Below are positions 26,148 to 34,826 of a stretch of 64,000 bases of DNA, one piece after another. The notes below the pieces were generated by a model. It was not told the origin of the DNA. It did not search any database and saw nothing but the letters and a program-made list of their open reading frames with translations. How positions within the stretch are numbered: the stretch's first letter is position 1; each line of letters starts with the position of its first letter. The stretch is taken from contig NZ_JACVEE010000001.1 of NCBI RefSeq assembly GCF_015355755.1, positions 1,240,001-1,304,000 of the forward strand, given 5' to 3'. The position numbers and the translations under genes are program-made. This DNA is from Nocardia sp. XZ_19_385 (GTDB taxonomy: Bacteria; Actinomycetota; Actinomycetes; Mycobacteriales; Mycobacteriaceae).

Positions 26148-27083
26148 ATGGAGCACGAGTCGCGAATGTACGAACTGGAGTTCCCCGCTCCGCAGCTGTC
26201 GTCCGACGACGGCGCGGGTCCCGTTCTTGTGCACGGGCTGGAGGGTTTCACCGACGCCGGGCATGCGGTGCGGCTGGCCACCACGCATCTGCGCGAGAGC
26301 TTGGAGAGCGAGCTGGTTGCCTCCTTCGACGTCGACGAGTTGCTCGATTACCGCTCGCGTCGTCCGCTGATGACGTTCAAGACCGATCATTTCAGCGAGT
26401 ACGCCGAGCCCGAGCTCAACCTGTGGGCGGTCAAGGACACCGACGGCACCCCGTTCCTGCTGCTGGCCGGTATCGAACCGGATCTGCGCTGGGAGAAGTT
26501 CACCACCGCGGTGCGCCTGCTCGCCGAACAGCTGGGCGTGCGCCGCAGCATCGGCCTGTCCGCGATCCCGATGGCGATTCCGCACACCCGCCCGCTGGGT
26601 GTCACCGCGCATTCCTCGGATCGTTCGCTGATCAGCGATCATCAGCGCTGGCCGGGCGAGTTACAGGTGCCGGGCAGCGCATCCTCGCTGCTCGAATACC
26701 GAATGGCGCAGCACGGGCACGAGTCGGTCGGGTTCTCCGTCCACGTCCCGCACTACCTGGCGCAGACCGCCTACCCCGAGGCCGCGCAGACGCTGCTGGA
26801 GAACGTCGCCGACAACGCCGGCTTGGCGCTTCCGCTGGCCGCGCTCGACGAGGCGGCCGCGCGGGTGCGTGATCAGGTCAACGAGCACGTCTCGGGCAAC
26901 TCCGAGGTCGAGACCGTGGTGAACGCCCTGGAGCGGCAGTACGACAGTTTCGTTTCCGCGCAGGAACAGCAGACGTCGCTGCTGGCCAGCGACGAGGAAC
27001 TGCCCAGCGGTGACGAGCTGGGCGCGGAGTTCGAAAAGTTCCTCGCCGAGCAGGGCGGCTACGACGGAGACAGCTCCAAGTAA
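26148..27083 (+). CDS. PAC2-family protein (Rv2714-like)
   Basis: 311 residues with GGAAGGAG ahead of the ATG. The PAC2 (proteasome-assembly-chaperone-like) fold is seen in LVHGLEGFTDAGHAVRLATTHL, FLLLAGIEPDLRWEKF, IPMAIPHTRPLGVTAHSSD and PGSASSLLEYRMAQHGHESVGFSVHVPHYLAQTAYPEAA. The last ~60 residues are an acidic, coiled tail. Mycobacterial relatives are soluble oligomers of unknown role, and the gene is part of the conserved sigB-ideR neighbourhood. A strong hairpin follows the stop. Confidence 0.9.
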   Translation: MEHESRMYELEFPAPQLSSDDGAGPVLVHGLEGFTDAGHAVRLATTHLRESLESELVASFDVDELLDYRSRRPLMTFKTDHFSEYAEPELNLWAVKDTDGTPFLLLAGIEPDLRWEKFTTAVRLLAEQLGVRRSIGLSAIPMAIPHTRPLGVTAHSSDRSLISDHQRWPGELQVPGSASSLLEYRMAQHGHESVGFSVHVPHYLAQTAYPEAAQTLLENVADNAGLALPLAALDEAAARVRDQVNEHVSGNSEVETVVNALERQYDSFVSAQEQQTSLLASDEELPSGDELGAEFEKFLAEQGGYDGDSSK

Positions 27084-27101
27084 GTTCGATCCGTCCCTGA
27101 T

Positions 27102-27124
27102 CGGGCCACCCGGTGGGTGGCCCG
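27102..27124 (+). terminator. Perfect 10-bp hairpin between PAC2 and the DUF3516 helicase
   Basis: CGGGCCACCC (27102-27111), loop GGT, GGGTGGCCCG (27115-27124). It lies 18 bases after the PAC2 stop and 13 before the next start, so it can act as a terminator or as a structured leader limiting read-through. Confidence 0.55.
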
Positions 27125-27137
27125 TAGGGTGGAACGA

Positions 27138-29636
27138 GTGGATCTGACCGAACTGCTCGAGATACCGGGGACCGACGCCGACGCCCTCTACGAATCGTTC
27201 GCCATCTGGGCGGACGAACAGGGCACCCCGCTCTATCCCGCGCAGGACGAGGCGATCATGGAGTTGGCCTCGGGGTCCAACGTCATCCTGGCCACGCCAA
27301 CGGGTTCCGGTAAGTCTCTCGTCGCCGTCGGCGCGCATCTGTTCGCGCTGACCCGCGGGCTGCGCACCTACTACACGGCCCCGATCAAAGCGCTGGTCAG
27401 TGAGAAGTTCTTCGCCCTGTGCGACGTGTTCGGCGCGGACAAGGTCGGCATGGTCACCGGCGACGCCGCCGTCAACGCCGACGCCCCCATCATCTGCGCC
27501 ACGGCCGAGATCCTGGCCAATCTGGCGCTGCGCGAAGGCGCGGCCGCCGAGGTCGGTCAGGTCGTGATGGACGAGTTCCACTTCTACTCCGACCCCGATC
27601 GAGGCTGGGCCTGGCAGGTCCCGCTGATCGAGCTGCCGAACGCCCAATTCCTGCTCATGTCGGCGACTTTGGGCGAGGTCGACTTCTTCGCCGAGGACCT
27701 GGAGCGCCGCACCGGCAACCCGACGGCGATCGTGGCGGGCACCGAACGCCCTGTGCCGCTGAGCTTTTCCTACGCTCGCACCCCCATCACCGAGACCCTG
27801 GAAGATCTGGTCACCACCAACCAGTCCCCGGTGTATGTCGTGCACTTCACCCAGGCCGCAGCCCTGGAACGCGCTCAGGCGCTGACCAGCGTGAACTTCT
27901 CCTCCCGCGCCGAAAAAGACGCGATCGCAGCAGCTTTGGGCGACTTCCGTTTCGCCTCCGGTTTCGGCAAGACCCTCTCGCGGCTGATCCGGCACGGCAT
28001 CGGTGTGCACCACGCGGGCATGCTGCCGAAGTACCGCCGCCTGGTGGAACGCCTCGCCCAGGAGGGCCTGCTCAAAGTCGTCTGCGGCACAGACACTCTC
28101 GGCGTCGGCATCAACGTCCCGATCCGCACCGTGCTGCTGACCGGCCTGACCAAATACGACGGCGTCCGGACCCGCCGCCTCAAGGCCCGCGAGTTCCATC
28201 AGATCTCCGGGCGCGCGGGCCGCGCCGGCTACGACACCATGGGCACGGTCGTGGTGCAGGCTCCCGAGCACGAGGTGGAGAACACCAAACGCATGGCGAA
28301 GGCGGGCAACGACCCCGTCAAACAGAAACGTGTGCAGCGGACGAAACCGCCCGCCGGGTTCGTGTCCTGGAGCGAGGAAACCTTCGACCGCCTCGTCGCC
28401 GCGCAGCCGGAGCCGATGGTGTCGCGGTTCAATGTCACCAACGCCATGCTGCTCAACGTGATCGCCCGGCCCGGCAACTGTTTCGACGCGATGCGGCATC
28501 TGCTGGAGGACAACCACGAGCCGCGCCCGGCCCAGCGCAAGCACATTCTGCGCGCCATCCGTCTCTATCGCGCGCTGCGTGACGCCGGGGTCGTACAGCA
28601 ACTTCCCGAACCCGACGCGCAAGGCCGCCGCGCCCGCCTCACCGTCGACCTGCAACGTGATTTCGCTCTCGACCAGCCGCTGTCCCCGTTCGCGCTGGCC
28701 GCTTTCGACCTCCTGGACAAGGAGTCACCCACCTACACCCTCGATGTGATTTCGCTCATCGAATCGACGCTCGAGGATCCGCGTCAGCTGCTGATGGCGC
28801 AGCAGCACAAAGCACGCGGCGTGGCGATCAACGAGATGAAGTCCGACGGCATCGAATACGACGAGCGCATGGAGCTGCTCGAAGAGGTCACCTGGCCGAA
28901 ACCGCTGGCCGAGCTGATCGATCCGGCCTACGAGACCTATCGCGCGGGCCACCCGTGGATCTCGGAGTTCGCGCCGTCGCCGAAATCGGTGGTGCGCGAC
29001 ATGATCGACCGTTCGATGACCTTCGCCGAACTCATCTCGCACTACGAGCTGGCTCGCTCCGAAGGCGTCGTGCTGCGCTACCTCGCCGACGCCTACCGCG
29101 CGCTGCGCCGCACCGTGCCGGATTCGGCCCGCACCGAGGAGCTCGACGACATCACCGAGTGGCTCGGAGAGCTTATCCGCCAAGTGGATTCGAGTTTGCT
29201 CGACGAGTGGGAGCAGCTGACCAACCCGGGTGCGGAGACCGACGCGACCCAGGTCGCCTTCGGCGCGGAGTCGATCCGCCCGATCACCGCCAACGAACGC
29301 GCCTTCCGCGTGATGGTCCGCAACGCGATGTTCCGCCGCGTCGAACTGGCCGCGCTGCGCCGCTGGTACGACCTGGAAGCGCTGGGCACCGGACCGGACT
29401 GGGAAGCCGACTTCGCGCCGTATTTCGACGAGTACGAACGCATCGGCATCGGCCCCGACGCCCGCGGCCCGCAGCTGTTCCAGATCGAAGTCCGCCCTGG
29501 CTTCTGGCATGTCAGGCAGACCCTCGACGACCCTGCCGGAGACCACGGCTGGGCCTTGGAAGCGGTAGTCGATCTGGCCGAGTCCGACGCCGCCGGCGAA
29601 GTGGTGTTCGACGAGGTCACGGTTGCGGCGGGCTGA
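27138..29636 (+). CDS. Ski2-like SF2 RNA helicase with C-terminal DUF3516
   Basis: 832 residues from the GTG at 27138; an in-frame GTG at 27117 lies inside the terminator hairpin and is less likely. Motifs: Walker A ATPTGSGKS, DEFHF box (DEVH-like), SATLGE, GVGINVPIRTVLLTGLTKYDG and QISGRAGRAGYDTMG. The C-terminal third (from about LDVISLIESTLEDPRQLL to RALRRTVP) matches DUF3516, found only attached to this helicase type. Ski2-like helicases unwind RNA for decay. The actinobacterial DUF3516 enzymes are not characterised. Confidence 0.88.
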   Translation: MDLTELLEIPGTDADALYESFAIWADEQGTPLYPAQDEAIMELASGSNVILATPTGSGKSLVAVGAHLFALTRGLRTYYTAPIKALVSEKFFALCDVFGADKVGMVTGDAAVNADAPIICATAEILANLALREGAAAEVGQVVMDEFHFYSDPDRGWAWQVPLIELPNAQFLLMSATLGEVDFFAEDLERRTGNPTAIVAGTERPVPLSFSYARTPITETLEDLVTTNQSPVYVVHFTQAAALERAQALTSVNFSSRAEKDAIAAALGDFRFASGFGKTLSRLIRHGIGVHHAGMLPKYRRLVERLAQEGLLKVVCGTDTLGVGINVPIRTVLLTGLTKYDGVRTRRLKAREFHQISGRAGRAGYDTMGTVVVQAPEHEVENTKRMAKAGNDPVKQKRVQRTKPPAGFVSWSEETFDRLVAAQPEPMVSRFNVTNAMLLNVIARPGNCFDAMRHLLEDNHEPRPAQRKHILRAIRLYRALRDAGVVQQLPEPDAQGRRARLTVDLQRDFALDQPLSPFALAAFDLLDKESPTYTLDVISLIESTLEDPRQLLMAQQHKARGVAINEMKSDGIEYDERMELLEEVTWPKPLAELIDPAYETYRAGHPWISEFAPSPKSVVRDMIDRSMTFAELISHYELARSEGVVLRYLADAYRALRRTVPDSARTEELDDITEWLGELIRQVDSSLLDEWEQLTNPGAETDATQVAFGAESIRPITANERAFRVMVRNAMFRRVELAALRRWYDLEALGTGPDWEADFAPYFDEYERIGIGPDARGPQLFQIEVRPGFWHVRQTLDDPAGDHGWALEAVVDLAESDAAGEVVFDEVTVAAG

Positions 29637-29735
29637 CCGGCGTCCGGTTAGTTTTTCCGGGCCCACCTTGTGTAGTGTCGCGGACTGTTGCCTTCTCCTC
29701 GGCCCCTGTGCCCGATCGAAAAGAGTTCCCTTAGA

Positions 29736-30851
29736 TTGGCCGATCGAAACGTGCTCGAGTCACCCCGTCTGGTTATCGAGCTGAACCGGGTCCGCGCGAA
29801 TTATCGCGCCTTGCGAGCCGCCTTACCCGCGGCGCGAATTCGCTTCGCCGTCAAGGCGAGTCCGGTGCCGGAGATCATCCGGCTCCTGAACGACGAGGGC
29901 GCCGAGTTCGACGTCGCCAGCATCGGCGAGATCGAGCTCTGCCTCGCGCAACAGGTCGATCCGGCGGTCATGTGTTACGGCAACCCGATCAAGAAGTCCG
30001 CTGACATCGCGCGCGCTTACGCGCTCGGCGTGCGCCGCTACGCCTTCGACACCGAGGACGACCTGCTGCGCATCGCCGATCACGCGCCGGGAACCGAGGT
30101 CGAATGCCGCTTCCTGGCCTCGACGCCGGCCTCCATCACCCCGTTCGGCACCAAGTTCGGCTGTACGCCGGGCGAGGCGCTGCGGCTGCTGGTGCGGGCC
30201 CGCGACCTCGGCCTGATCGTCGCGGGGCCCTACTTCCATGTCGGCTCGCAGCAAACCGATCCCCGCGCCTGGCGGATCGGCATCGAGCAGGCCGGGACCA
30301 TCTCGAAGGCGTTGGCGGACAAGGACATCGAAGTCCGATCGGTGAATATCGGTGGCGGACTTCCGATTTCGTACGCCACCGCAGCCCCTGAACTCGGCGA
30401 GATCGCGACTGTGGTGAACACCGCGGTCGCCGAGTTCCTGCCCGCCGGCGCCGGCGTCGTGGTCGAGCCCGGCCGCGCCCTGGTCGGCAACGCGGGCATC
30501 ATCCATGCCGAGGTCATCGGCATTCGCATCGCGCCGGATGGCCGGCGCTGGGTGTATCTCGACATCGGCCGATACAACGGAATGGCCGAGACAGAGAACG
30601 AGTACATCGCCTACCGATTCGTCACCGAACGCGACGGAGACCCCGTCGACGAGGCGGTAGTAGCCGGTCCGACCTGTGACGGCGACGATGTGCTGTACCA
30701 ACGCACGAAGGTCTTACTCCCGACCTCGTTGCGTGCCGGTGATCGTATCCAGATCCTCGATACCGGCGCCTATACCGCGAGTTACTCGTCGGTGTCCTTC
30801 AATGGTTTTCCGCCCCTGACCGTGCACGTCTCGGGCGCTGAGCGAGAGTGA
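29736..30851 (+). CDS. PLP-dependent ornithine/lysine-type decarboxylase (fold III)
   Basis: 371 residues if translation begins at TTG 29736; a GTG at 29751 is possible, and no ATG fits. Alanine-racemase-fold decarboxylase: PLP lysine K40 in RFAVKA, HVGSQQ, the glycine loop VNIGGGLPISY, VEPGRALVG, and the active-site Cys314 in GPTCDGDD that crosses the dimer interface in eukaryotic-type ornithine decarboxylases. It would make putrescine (or cadaverine). It overlaps the SpeD-SpeE gene by four bases (GTGA), forming a two-gene spermidine operon that converges on the biosynthetic cluster. Confidence 0.88.
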   Translation: MADRNVLESPRLVIELNRVRANYRALRAALPAARIRFAVKASPVPEIIRLLNDEGAEFDVASIGEIELCLAQQVDPAVMCYGNPIKKSADIARAYALGVRRYAFDTEDDLLRIADHAPGTEVECRFLASTPASITPFGTKFGCTPGEALRLLVRARDLGLIVAGPYFHVGSQQTDPRAWRIGIEQAGTISKALADKDIEVRSVNIGGGLPISYATAAPELGEIATVVNTAVAEFLPAGAGVVVEPGRALVGNAGIIHAEVIGIRIAPDGRRWVYLDIGRYNGMAETENEYIAYRFVTERDGDPVDEAVVAGPTCDGDDVLYQRTKVLLPTSLRAGDRIQILDTGAYTASYSSVSFNGFPPLTVHVSGAERE

Positions 30852-32065
30852 GTTTGCCAACTATGACGGCGGATTTCACCGGCTGGCATGTGCTGGCCGA
30901 GTTCGGTGGTGTCGACACAGCACTGTGCGACGATCTCGAACGACTCGAATCGGCGTTGACAGAGTCTCTGATCGCGGCGGGCGTCACCATCTGCGAAGTC
31001 GTACGCAAGCAGTTCGATCCGCAGGGGGTGACCGTCCTCGCGCTGTTGTCGGAGTCTCACGCCTCGATTCACACTTATCCGGAGTCCGGCGACATTTTCG
31101 TCGACGTCTTCACCTGCGGCAGCATCGGTGCGGGCGCGACGAAGGCCGTCGAGCTACTACGAGACAAGCTCGAGCCCAAAGATGTTCGGATGCAGGTCAT
31201 CCAGCGCGGGCACGGCGCCGAGAAGATTCGCGAGCCGGTCGGCGAAGGCCTGACCCGGATCTGGGATCTCAACGAGGTCATCGTCGACACCCATACGCCT
31301 TACCAGCACATGGTGATCGCCAAGACCGACCAGGGCGTCAGCTTGTTCTCCGACGAGGATCGCCAATCCACCGAGTTCTCTCAGCTCACCTACCACGAGG
31401 CAATGCTCGTGCCCGGGTATGTGCTGGCCGAGAAGCTGGAAAAGGTCCTGATCATCGGTTCCGGTGAAGGTGTCGCCTCGCAGCTGTCGTCGGCGGCGGG
31501 CGCGTCGCTGGTCGATCACGTCGACATCGATCAGCTCGAGGTCGAGCTGTGTGCCAAGCATCTGCCCTACGGCTACACCGAGACCGATCTGGCCGCGGCG
31601 GTCGCCCACGAGGGCCCGATCAAGATGCATTACGCCGACGGCTGGGACTTCCTGGCCAACGCCGAGGCTGCAGGCACGCAGTACGACATGATCGTCATCG
31701 ATCTGCCAGACGAACGGGTCGAGGACGCGCAACACAACCGCCTCTACGAGGATGAGTTCCTGAAGCGCTGCAAGTCGCTGCTGGCCGACGGTGGCGTGCT
31801 CGCCGCCCAGGCCGGCTGTCAGACCATGTGGCGCAACGAAACTCTGAAACGTTCTTGGGATCGGTTCCGCGGGTTGTTCGACACGATGGTGCCCTACGCC
31901 AGCGATGAGCACGAGTGGACGTTCCTGTTCGGTGTCGCCAAGCCGATCGCGGATCCGGTCGCGCAGATGACAGAACGTTTGGCGACGCTGCCGTATCGTC
32001 CGGAGACCATCGACGCGCGGGCACTGCTGCGCGGATCGATCGAACCGTACGCACTGCGTAAGTAA
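30848..32065 (+). CDS. Fused S-adenosylmethionine decarboxylase (SpeD) and spermidine synthase-like aminopropyltransferase (SpeE)
   Basis: 405 residues; start GTG 30848 overlaps the decarboxylase stop (an ATG at 30863 is the alternative). Residues 1 to ~125 are a class 1 prokaryotic AdoMet decarboxylase: self-cleavage E69/S70 in LLSESH, His75 and Cys90, the spacing of Thermotoga S63/H68/C83. Residues ~135-405 are a Rossmann aminopropyltransferase with SAM loop GSGEGV (204-209, where SpeE usually has GGGDG) and DLPDE (285-289, usually D-S-T-D-P). The fusion would channel decarboxylated SAM to the transferase. The altered acidic motifs suggest a non-standard acceptor or simply divergence. Confidence 0.9.
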   Translation: MSLPTMTADFTGWHVLAEFGGVDTALCDDLERLESALTESLIAAGVTICEVVRKQFDPQGVTVLALLSESHASIHTYPESGDIFVDVFTCGSIGAGATKAVELLRDKLEPKDVRMQVIQRGHGAEKIREPVGEGLTRIWDLNEVIVDTHTPYQHMVIAKTDQGVSLFSDEDRQSTEFSQLTYHEAMLVPGYVLAEKLEKVLIIGSGEGVASQLSSAAGASLVDHVDIDQLEVELCAKHLPYGYTETDLAAAVAHEGPIKMHYADGWDFLANAEAAGTQYDMIVIDLPDERVEDAQHNRLYEDEFLKRCKSLLADGGVLAAQAGCQTMWRNETLKRSWDRFRGLFDTMVPYASDEHEWTFLFGVAKPIADPVAQMTERLATLPYRPETIDARALLRGSIEPYALRK

Positions 32066-32076
32066 GAACCGCTTCT

Positions 32077-32109
32077 CAGGGCCCGTGCGGGAAATCCGTG
32101 CGGGCCCTG
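32077..32109. terminator. Bidirectional hairpin between speD-speE and the methyltransferase gene
   Basis: CAGGGCCCG (32077-32085) pairs with CGGGCCCTG (32101-32109). The intervening bases extend the stem through TGCGG/CCGTG, leaving a GAAAT loop. It is placed exactly in the 57-bp gap of two convergent genes. No T-run, as is common in actinobacteria. Confidence 0.6.
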
Positions 32110-32122
32110 ATCCCCGGTGGAG

Positions 32123-33145
32123 TCACTTGCGCGATCGGTGCGCACACATCACAGACGACCGTGGGCCCGGCGTAATGGATTCGAGCTGGAGACCGGCAGC
32201 CGCCAACAAGCCCTCCCACTGAGGCAGCGTCCGCTCCTGGCCACCCAGCAGCACCAGCATATGCAGGTCGAGCAGGGCCGCAGCGCTGGAACCTGCATTA
32301 CCTGTCAGCACCTGTTCAACAATTAGGACCCGAGCGTCGGACTGCATCGCATCACGGCAATTCCCTAGGATGCGTACGGCGTCGTCGTCGGGCCAGTCGT
32401 GGAGAATTTGCGACAGAATGTACGCGTCAGCGCCAGCAGGGATTTCACTGAAAAAATCTCCCCCGGCCACGCTAGATCGGTCGGAAACGCCGGCCTCCGC
32501 CAGCACTGGATCTGCGGCGCGCGCCACATGCGGTAGATCGAACACCGTCCCGGTCAGATGCGGATGAAGCGTGAGAAGTCGACCCAGCAGGGTGCCGTTG
32601 CCGCCCCCTACATCTACCACCGAGCCGACACTCGACCAGTCGCAAGACAAGAGCGGAAGCAACCGCAACTCGGCAAGTTGGGCTTGACCCTGGTCGAAGT
32701 TGCGTGCTGCGTCCGGATGATCGGAGAGCCAATCGAAATATGGCCGCCCGTGTATGTAAGGAAACGCGGCCTTCCCGGTGCGCAGCGAGTGACTCGCCCC
32801 CTCCCAGACGCCATATGCTTCGCCACTCATCAACTCGACGAGATGGTGCAGAGAGCCCGGCTCATCGGTGCGTAGCAGGCTGCCGAGTCGGGTAAGGGCG
32901 AAGGTGTCCGTTTCGACTTCGACGAACAAGTCCTCGCCAGCAAGCACACGCAGGAACCGGCGCAGAGCCCCAGGGTGCGCGTTGACCGCTTCAGCGAGTG
33001 CGTCGACGGGTTTCGGACCGTCTGCGAGACGGTCTGGAACGCCAAGCCTACATACGGCGGAAATCGCTTGCGAGACAATATGGGCCATGATTTTCGTGCG
33101 AAGCCGCTCGTTGTGCTCGGTATCGATATGGCCGTTGCCGGTCAC
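32123..33145 (-). CDS. O-methyltransferase (acetylserotonin/hydroxyindole O-methyltransferase-like), biosynthetic cluster
   Basis: 340 residues. An N-terminal dimerisation winged helix (ALRRFLRVLAGEDLFVEVETDTFALTRLG) precedes a class I SAM domain: VVDVGGGNGTLLG, FDLPHV, GGDFFSEIPAGADAYILSQILHDWPDDDAVRIL. The HDW motif supplies the catalytic base His of plant-type and antibiotic O-methyltransferases. It is the last gene of the seven-gene minus-strand operon, and its ATG overlaps the stop of the dioxygenase-like gene (ATGA). The likely role is methylation of a hydroxyl on the cluster's product, perhaps one created by the heme enzyme next to it. Confidence 0.88.
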   Translation of the reverse strand: MTGNGHIDTEHNERLRTKIMAHIVSQAISAVCRLGVPDRLADGPKPVDALAEAVNAHPGALRRFLRVLAGEDLFVEVETDTFALTRLGSLLRTDEPGSLHHLVELMSGEAYGVWEGASHSLRTGKAAFPYIHGRPYFDWLSDHPDAARNFDQGQAQLAELRLLPLLSCDWSSVGSVVDVGGGNGTLLGRLLTLHPHLTGTVFDLPHVARAADPVLAEAGVSDRSSVAGGDFFSEIPAGADAYILSQILHDWPDDDAVRILGNCRDAMQSDARVLIVEQVLTGNAGSSAAALLDLHMLVLLGGQERTLPQWEGLLAAAGLQLESITPGPRSSVMCAHRSRK

Positions 33146-34443
33146 TGTAGTTCCCGTATCTCTAACGCCGGAAACAGCGGGGTTGCTGCTGCGGCCTGCA
33201 GGTAGGCGGCTCCAGATGTGCCGCCGGTGCCCGGTACCTCGCCGATGATCCGCAAGGTGATGCCCCAGTGGCTACGCTTCATTCTCCGCCATGATTCATC
33301 TAGTCGCCGCAGCTCTGAGGCGAGCCGGTCAGCATCTGGGCAAGTCCGGTTGCTCAAGTAGACGTCCTGCAAGGTCGGCCCATTCCAGGGAACGTCAGGG
33401 ACATCCTTCCCCGCCAGCAATTGCCGGGGCGCGCAGGCGCTCTCGATCTGGCGGTAAGAACGGGATTGCACCGCACTGCGGCCACTGGTGTAGCCGCGGA
33501 TCACTGCAAACACGCTGGGTGGCATGGTGCCGAGCACGCGGAACAAGGCCGGCAGCACCGTGAGCCGTTCAGAGGCAGCGGCAATCACGTCGGCGCCGTA
33601 GCCGATTTTGCCCGCCACAACGGCATCCCGCGCTTCGCGGACCGCCAGGGCAATCTGCTCATACAGCGCCTCGAAAATCTGTATACATCGGATGAACATG
33701 AACTCGTCGTGCAGACGAGTGACCGGTAGTACCGAGCGCCTCACCGCCTGTGCTACCACCGGAGACACCTGCTCTCCGATTGCTTTTACCGCTCGCTCGG
33801 CCGCCTCCGCCAGCAGGACCAGCGGCTCCTCGGCAGCGGCCAGCGCCGAAGTCAGGTCGGTAGCGGCTGTTGGATCGATCGGGTATCCGGGTGCGAGATC
33901 ATTGGCTCGGGCCAACAGGCGGGCAGCGCTGCGCAGGCGGGCGTGTGCCGCTGGGTTTGCCCCGCCAACGATGGCCGCTTCTGCTTCGGTGCGCACTAGT
34001 TCGGCCAGCACGGCGACGGTCACCTCGTCGGTACCGGCACGAACAGAGTTCAGGCCCCGGCCAGCAGGGCTTGCGATGCCGATTCCTACGGCGGTCTGGT
34101 GAACCCCCAAGCCGGCGTAGGTAGCGTAGCCACCGTCGACTTGGTCGCAGGTCATCGGCAGCCAGGCGGCGAGGTGTACGTCTTGTCTCCGGACGGGGAT
34201 GGCGTCAAGACGAGCAATCAGGTTGGGCTCCGCTCGGATCCGACCCACTGCATGGAAATGGGCGATTACGGCCCCGTAAGGGAATCGAACGGGGCTCGAT
34301 TCCCAGGCTTCCAGGGCCGACTGCGCAGCGGAGCCGGAGCGCTGCGCGCTCGTCGCGTCTACGGCCGCAATACTGGATCCGCCCACGCCCACACGATGTC
34401 GGACGAAAGCCGCCTCCGCGTTCTGCACTTCCTCGGTGATCAT
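33142..34443 (-). CDS. Tryptophan 2,3-dioxygenase-fold heme enzyme with an unrecognised N-terminal part, biosynthetic cluster
   Basis: 433 residues. From about residue 235 the sequence follows the tryptophan 2,3-dioxygenase pattern: HDEFMFIRCIQIFEALYEQI with active-site H245, then FAVIRGYTSGRSAVQS with R316 at the substrate-carboxylate position, proximal heme ligand H392 in a RxxHxxxxxRIIG stretch, and GTGGTSG at 405-411. The first ~180 residues have no match that I know. The family oxidises indoles or related aromatic rings with heme and O2; antibiotic homologues hydroxylate amino-acid precursors. Starts and stops overlap the neighbours by four bases on both sides. The substrate is unknown; tryptophan or tyrosine derivatives are guesses. 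Confidence 0.75.
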   Translation of the reverse strand: MITEEVQNAEAAFVRHRVGVGGSSIAAVDATSAQRSGSAAQSALEAWESSPVRFPYGAVIAHFHAVGRIRAEPNLIARLDAIPVRRQDVHLAAWLPMTCDQVDGGYATYAGLGVHQTAVGIGIASPAGRGLNSVRAGTDEVTVAVLAELVRTEAEAAIVGGANPAAHARLRSAARLLARANDLAPGYPIDPTAATDLTSALAAAEEPLVLLAEAAERAVKAIGEQVSPVVAQAVRRSVLPVTRLHDEFMFIRCIQIFEALYEQIALAVREARDAVVAGKIGYGADVIAAASERLTVLPALFRVLGTMPPSVFAVIRGYTSGRSAVQSRSYRQIESACAPRQLLAGKDVPDVPWNGPTLQDVYLSNRTCPDADRLASELRRLDESWRRMKRSHWGITLRIIGEVPGTGGTSGAAYLQAAAATPLFPALEIRELQ

Positions 34444-34826
34444 GCGGCCCGCTCCGCGGCTAGCACGCGAACCGGCTGACCCCGGCTGATCACACTGGTG
34501 CGATGTTCGCAAGGCCCGAGGGCCTCGAGAAGCACGTCCACGATACGTTGCGGAACGCAACGCGTACCGCAAGTGAAGGCATCAAGAAACAGTGCCCCCC
34601 GCTCAGGGTAGGTGTGTACGGAGACGTGCGACTCGGACAGGACATACACGGCAGTCACCCCACCCGACACGAACTCTTTGCTCTGGAACCCGCACAGCTC
34701 CGCGCCAGATGCCTCGATGCCGCAGCGGATCGCCTCGAGGATCAAGCTGTTGTCATTGACCCGATCGGCAGTAATACCCGTGACATCACACAACACATGT
34801 GTGCCCGTAAACGTGTACTCGGTCAT
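34440..34826 (-). CDS. Stand-alone S-adenosylmethionine decarboxylase (SpeD), biosynthetic cluster
   Basis: 128 residues. Self-processing pyruvoyl enzyme: LSESH with the cleavage site E65/S66, His71 and Cys86, exactly the class 1b spacing. It makes decarboxylated SAM, the aminopropyl donor. It is a second SpeD in the locus (the other is fused to SpeE on the opposite strand) and differs clearly from it in sequence. It starts inside the stop of the ATP-grasp gene (ATGA) and ends inside the start of the dioxygenase-like gene (ATGA). This makes a dedicated role in the cluster's product likely, for example supply of aminopropyl groups. Confidence 0.9.
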   Translation of the reverse strand: MTEYTFTGTHVLCDVTGITADRVNDNSLILEAIRCGIEASGAELCGFQSKEFVSGGVTAVYVLSESHVSVHTYPERGALFLDAFTCGTRCVPQRIVDVLLEALGPCEHRTSVISRGQPVRVLAAERAA

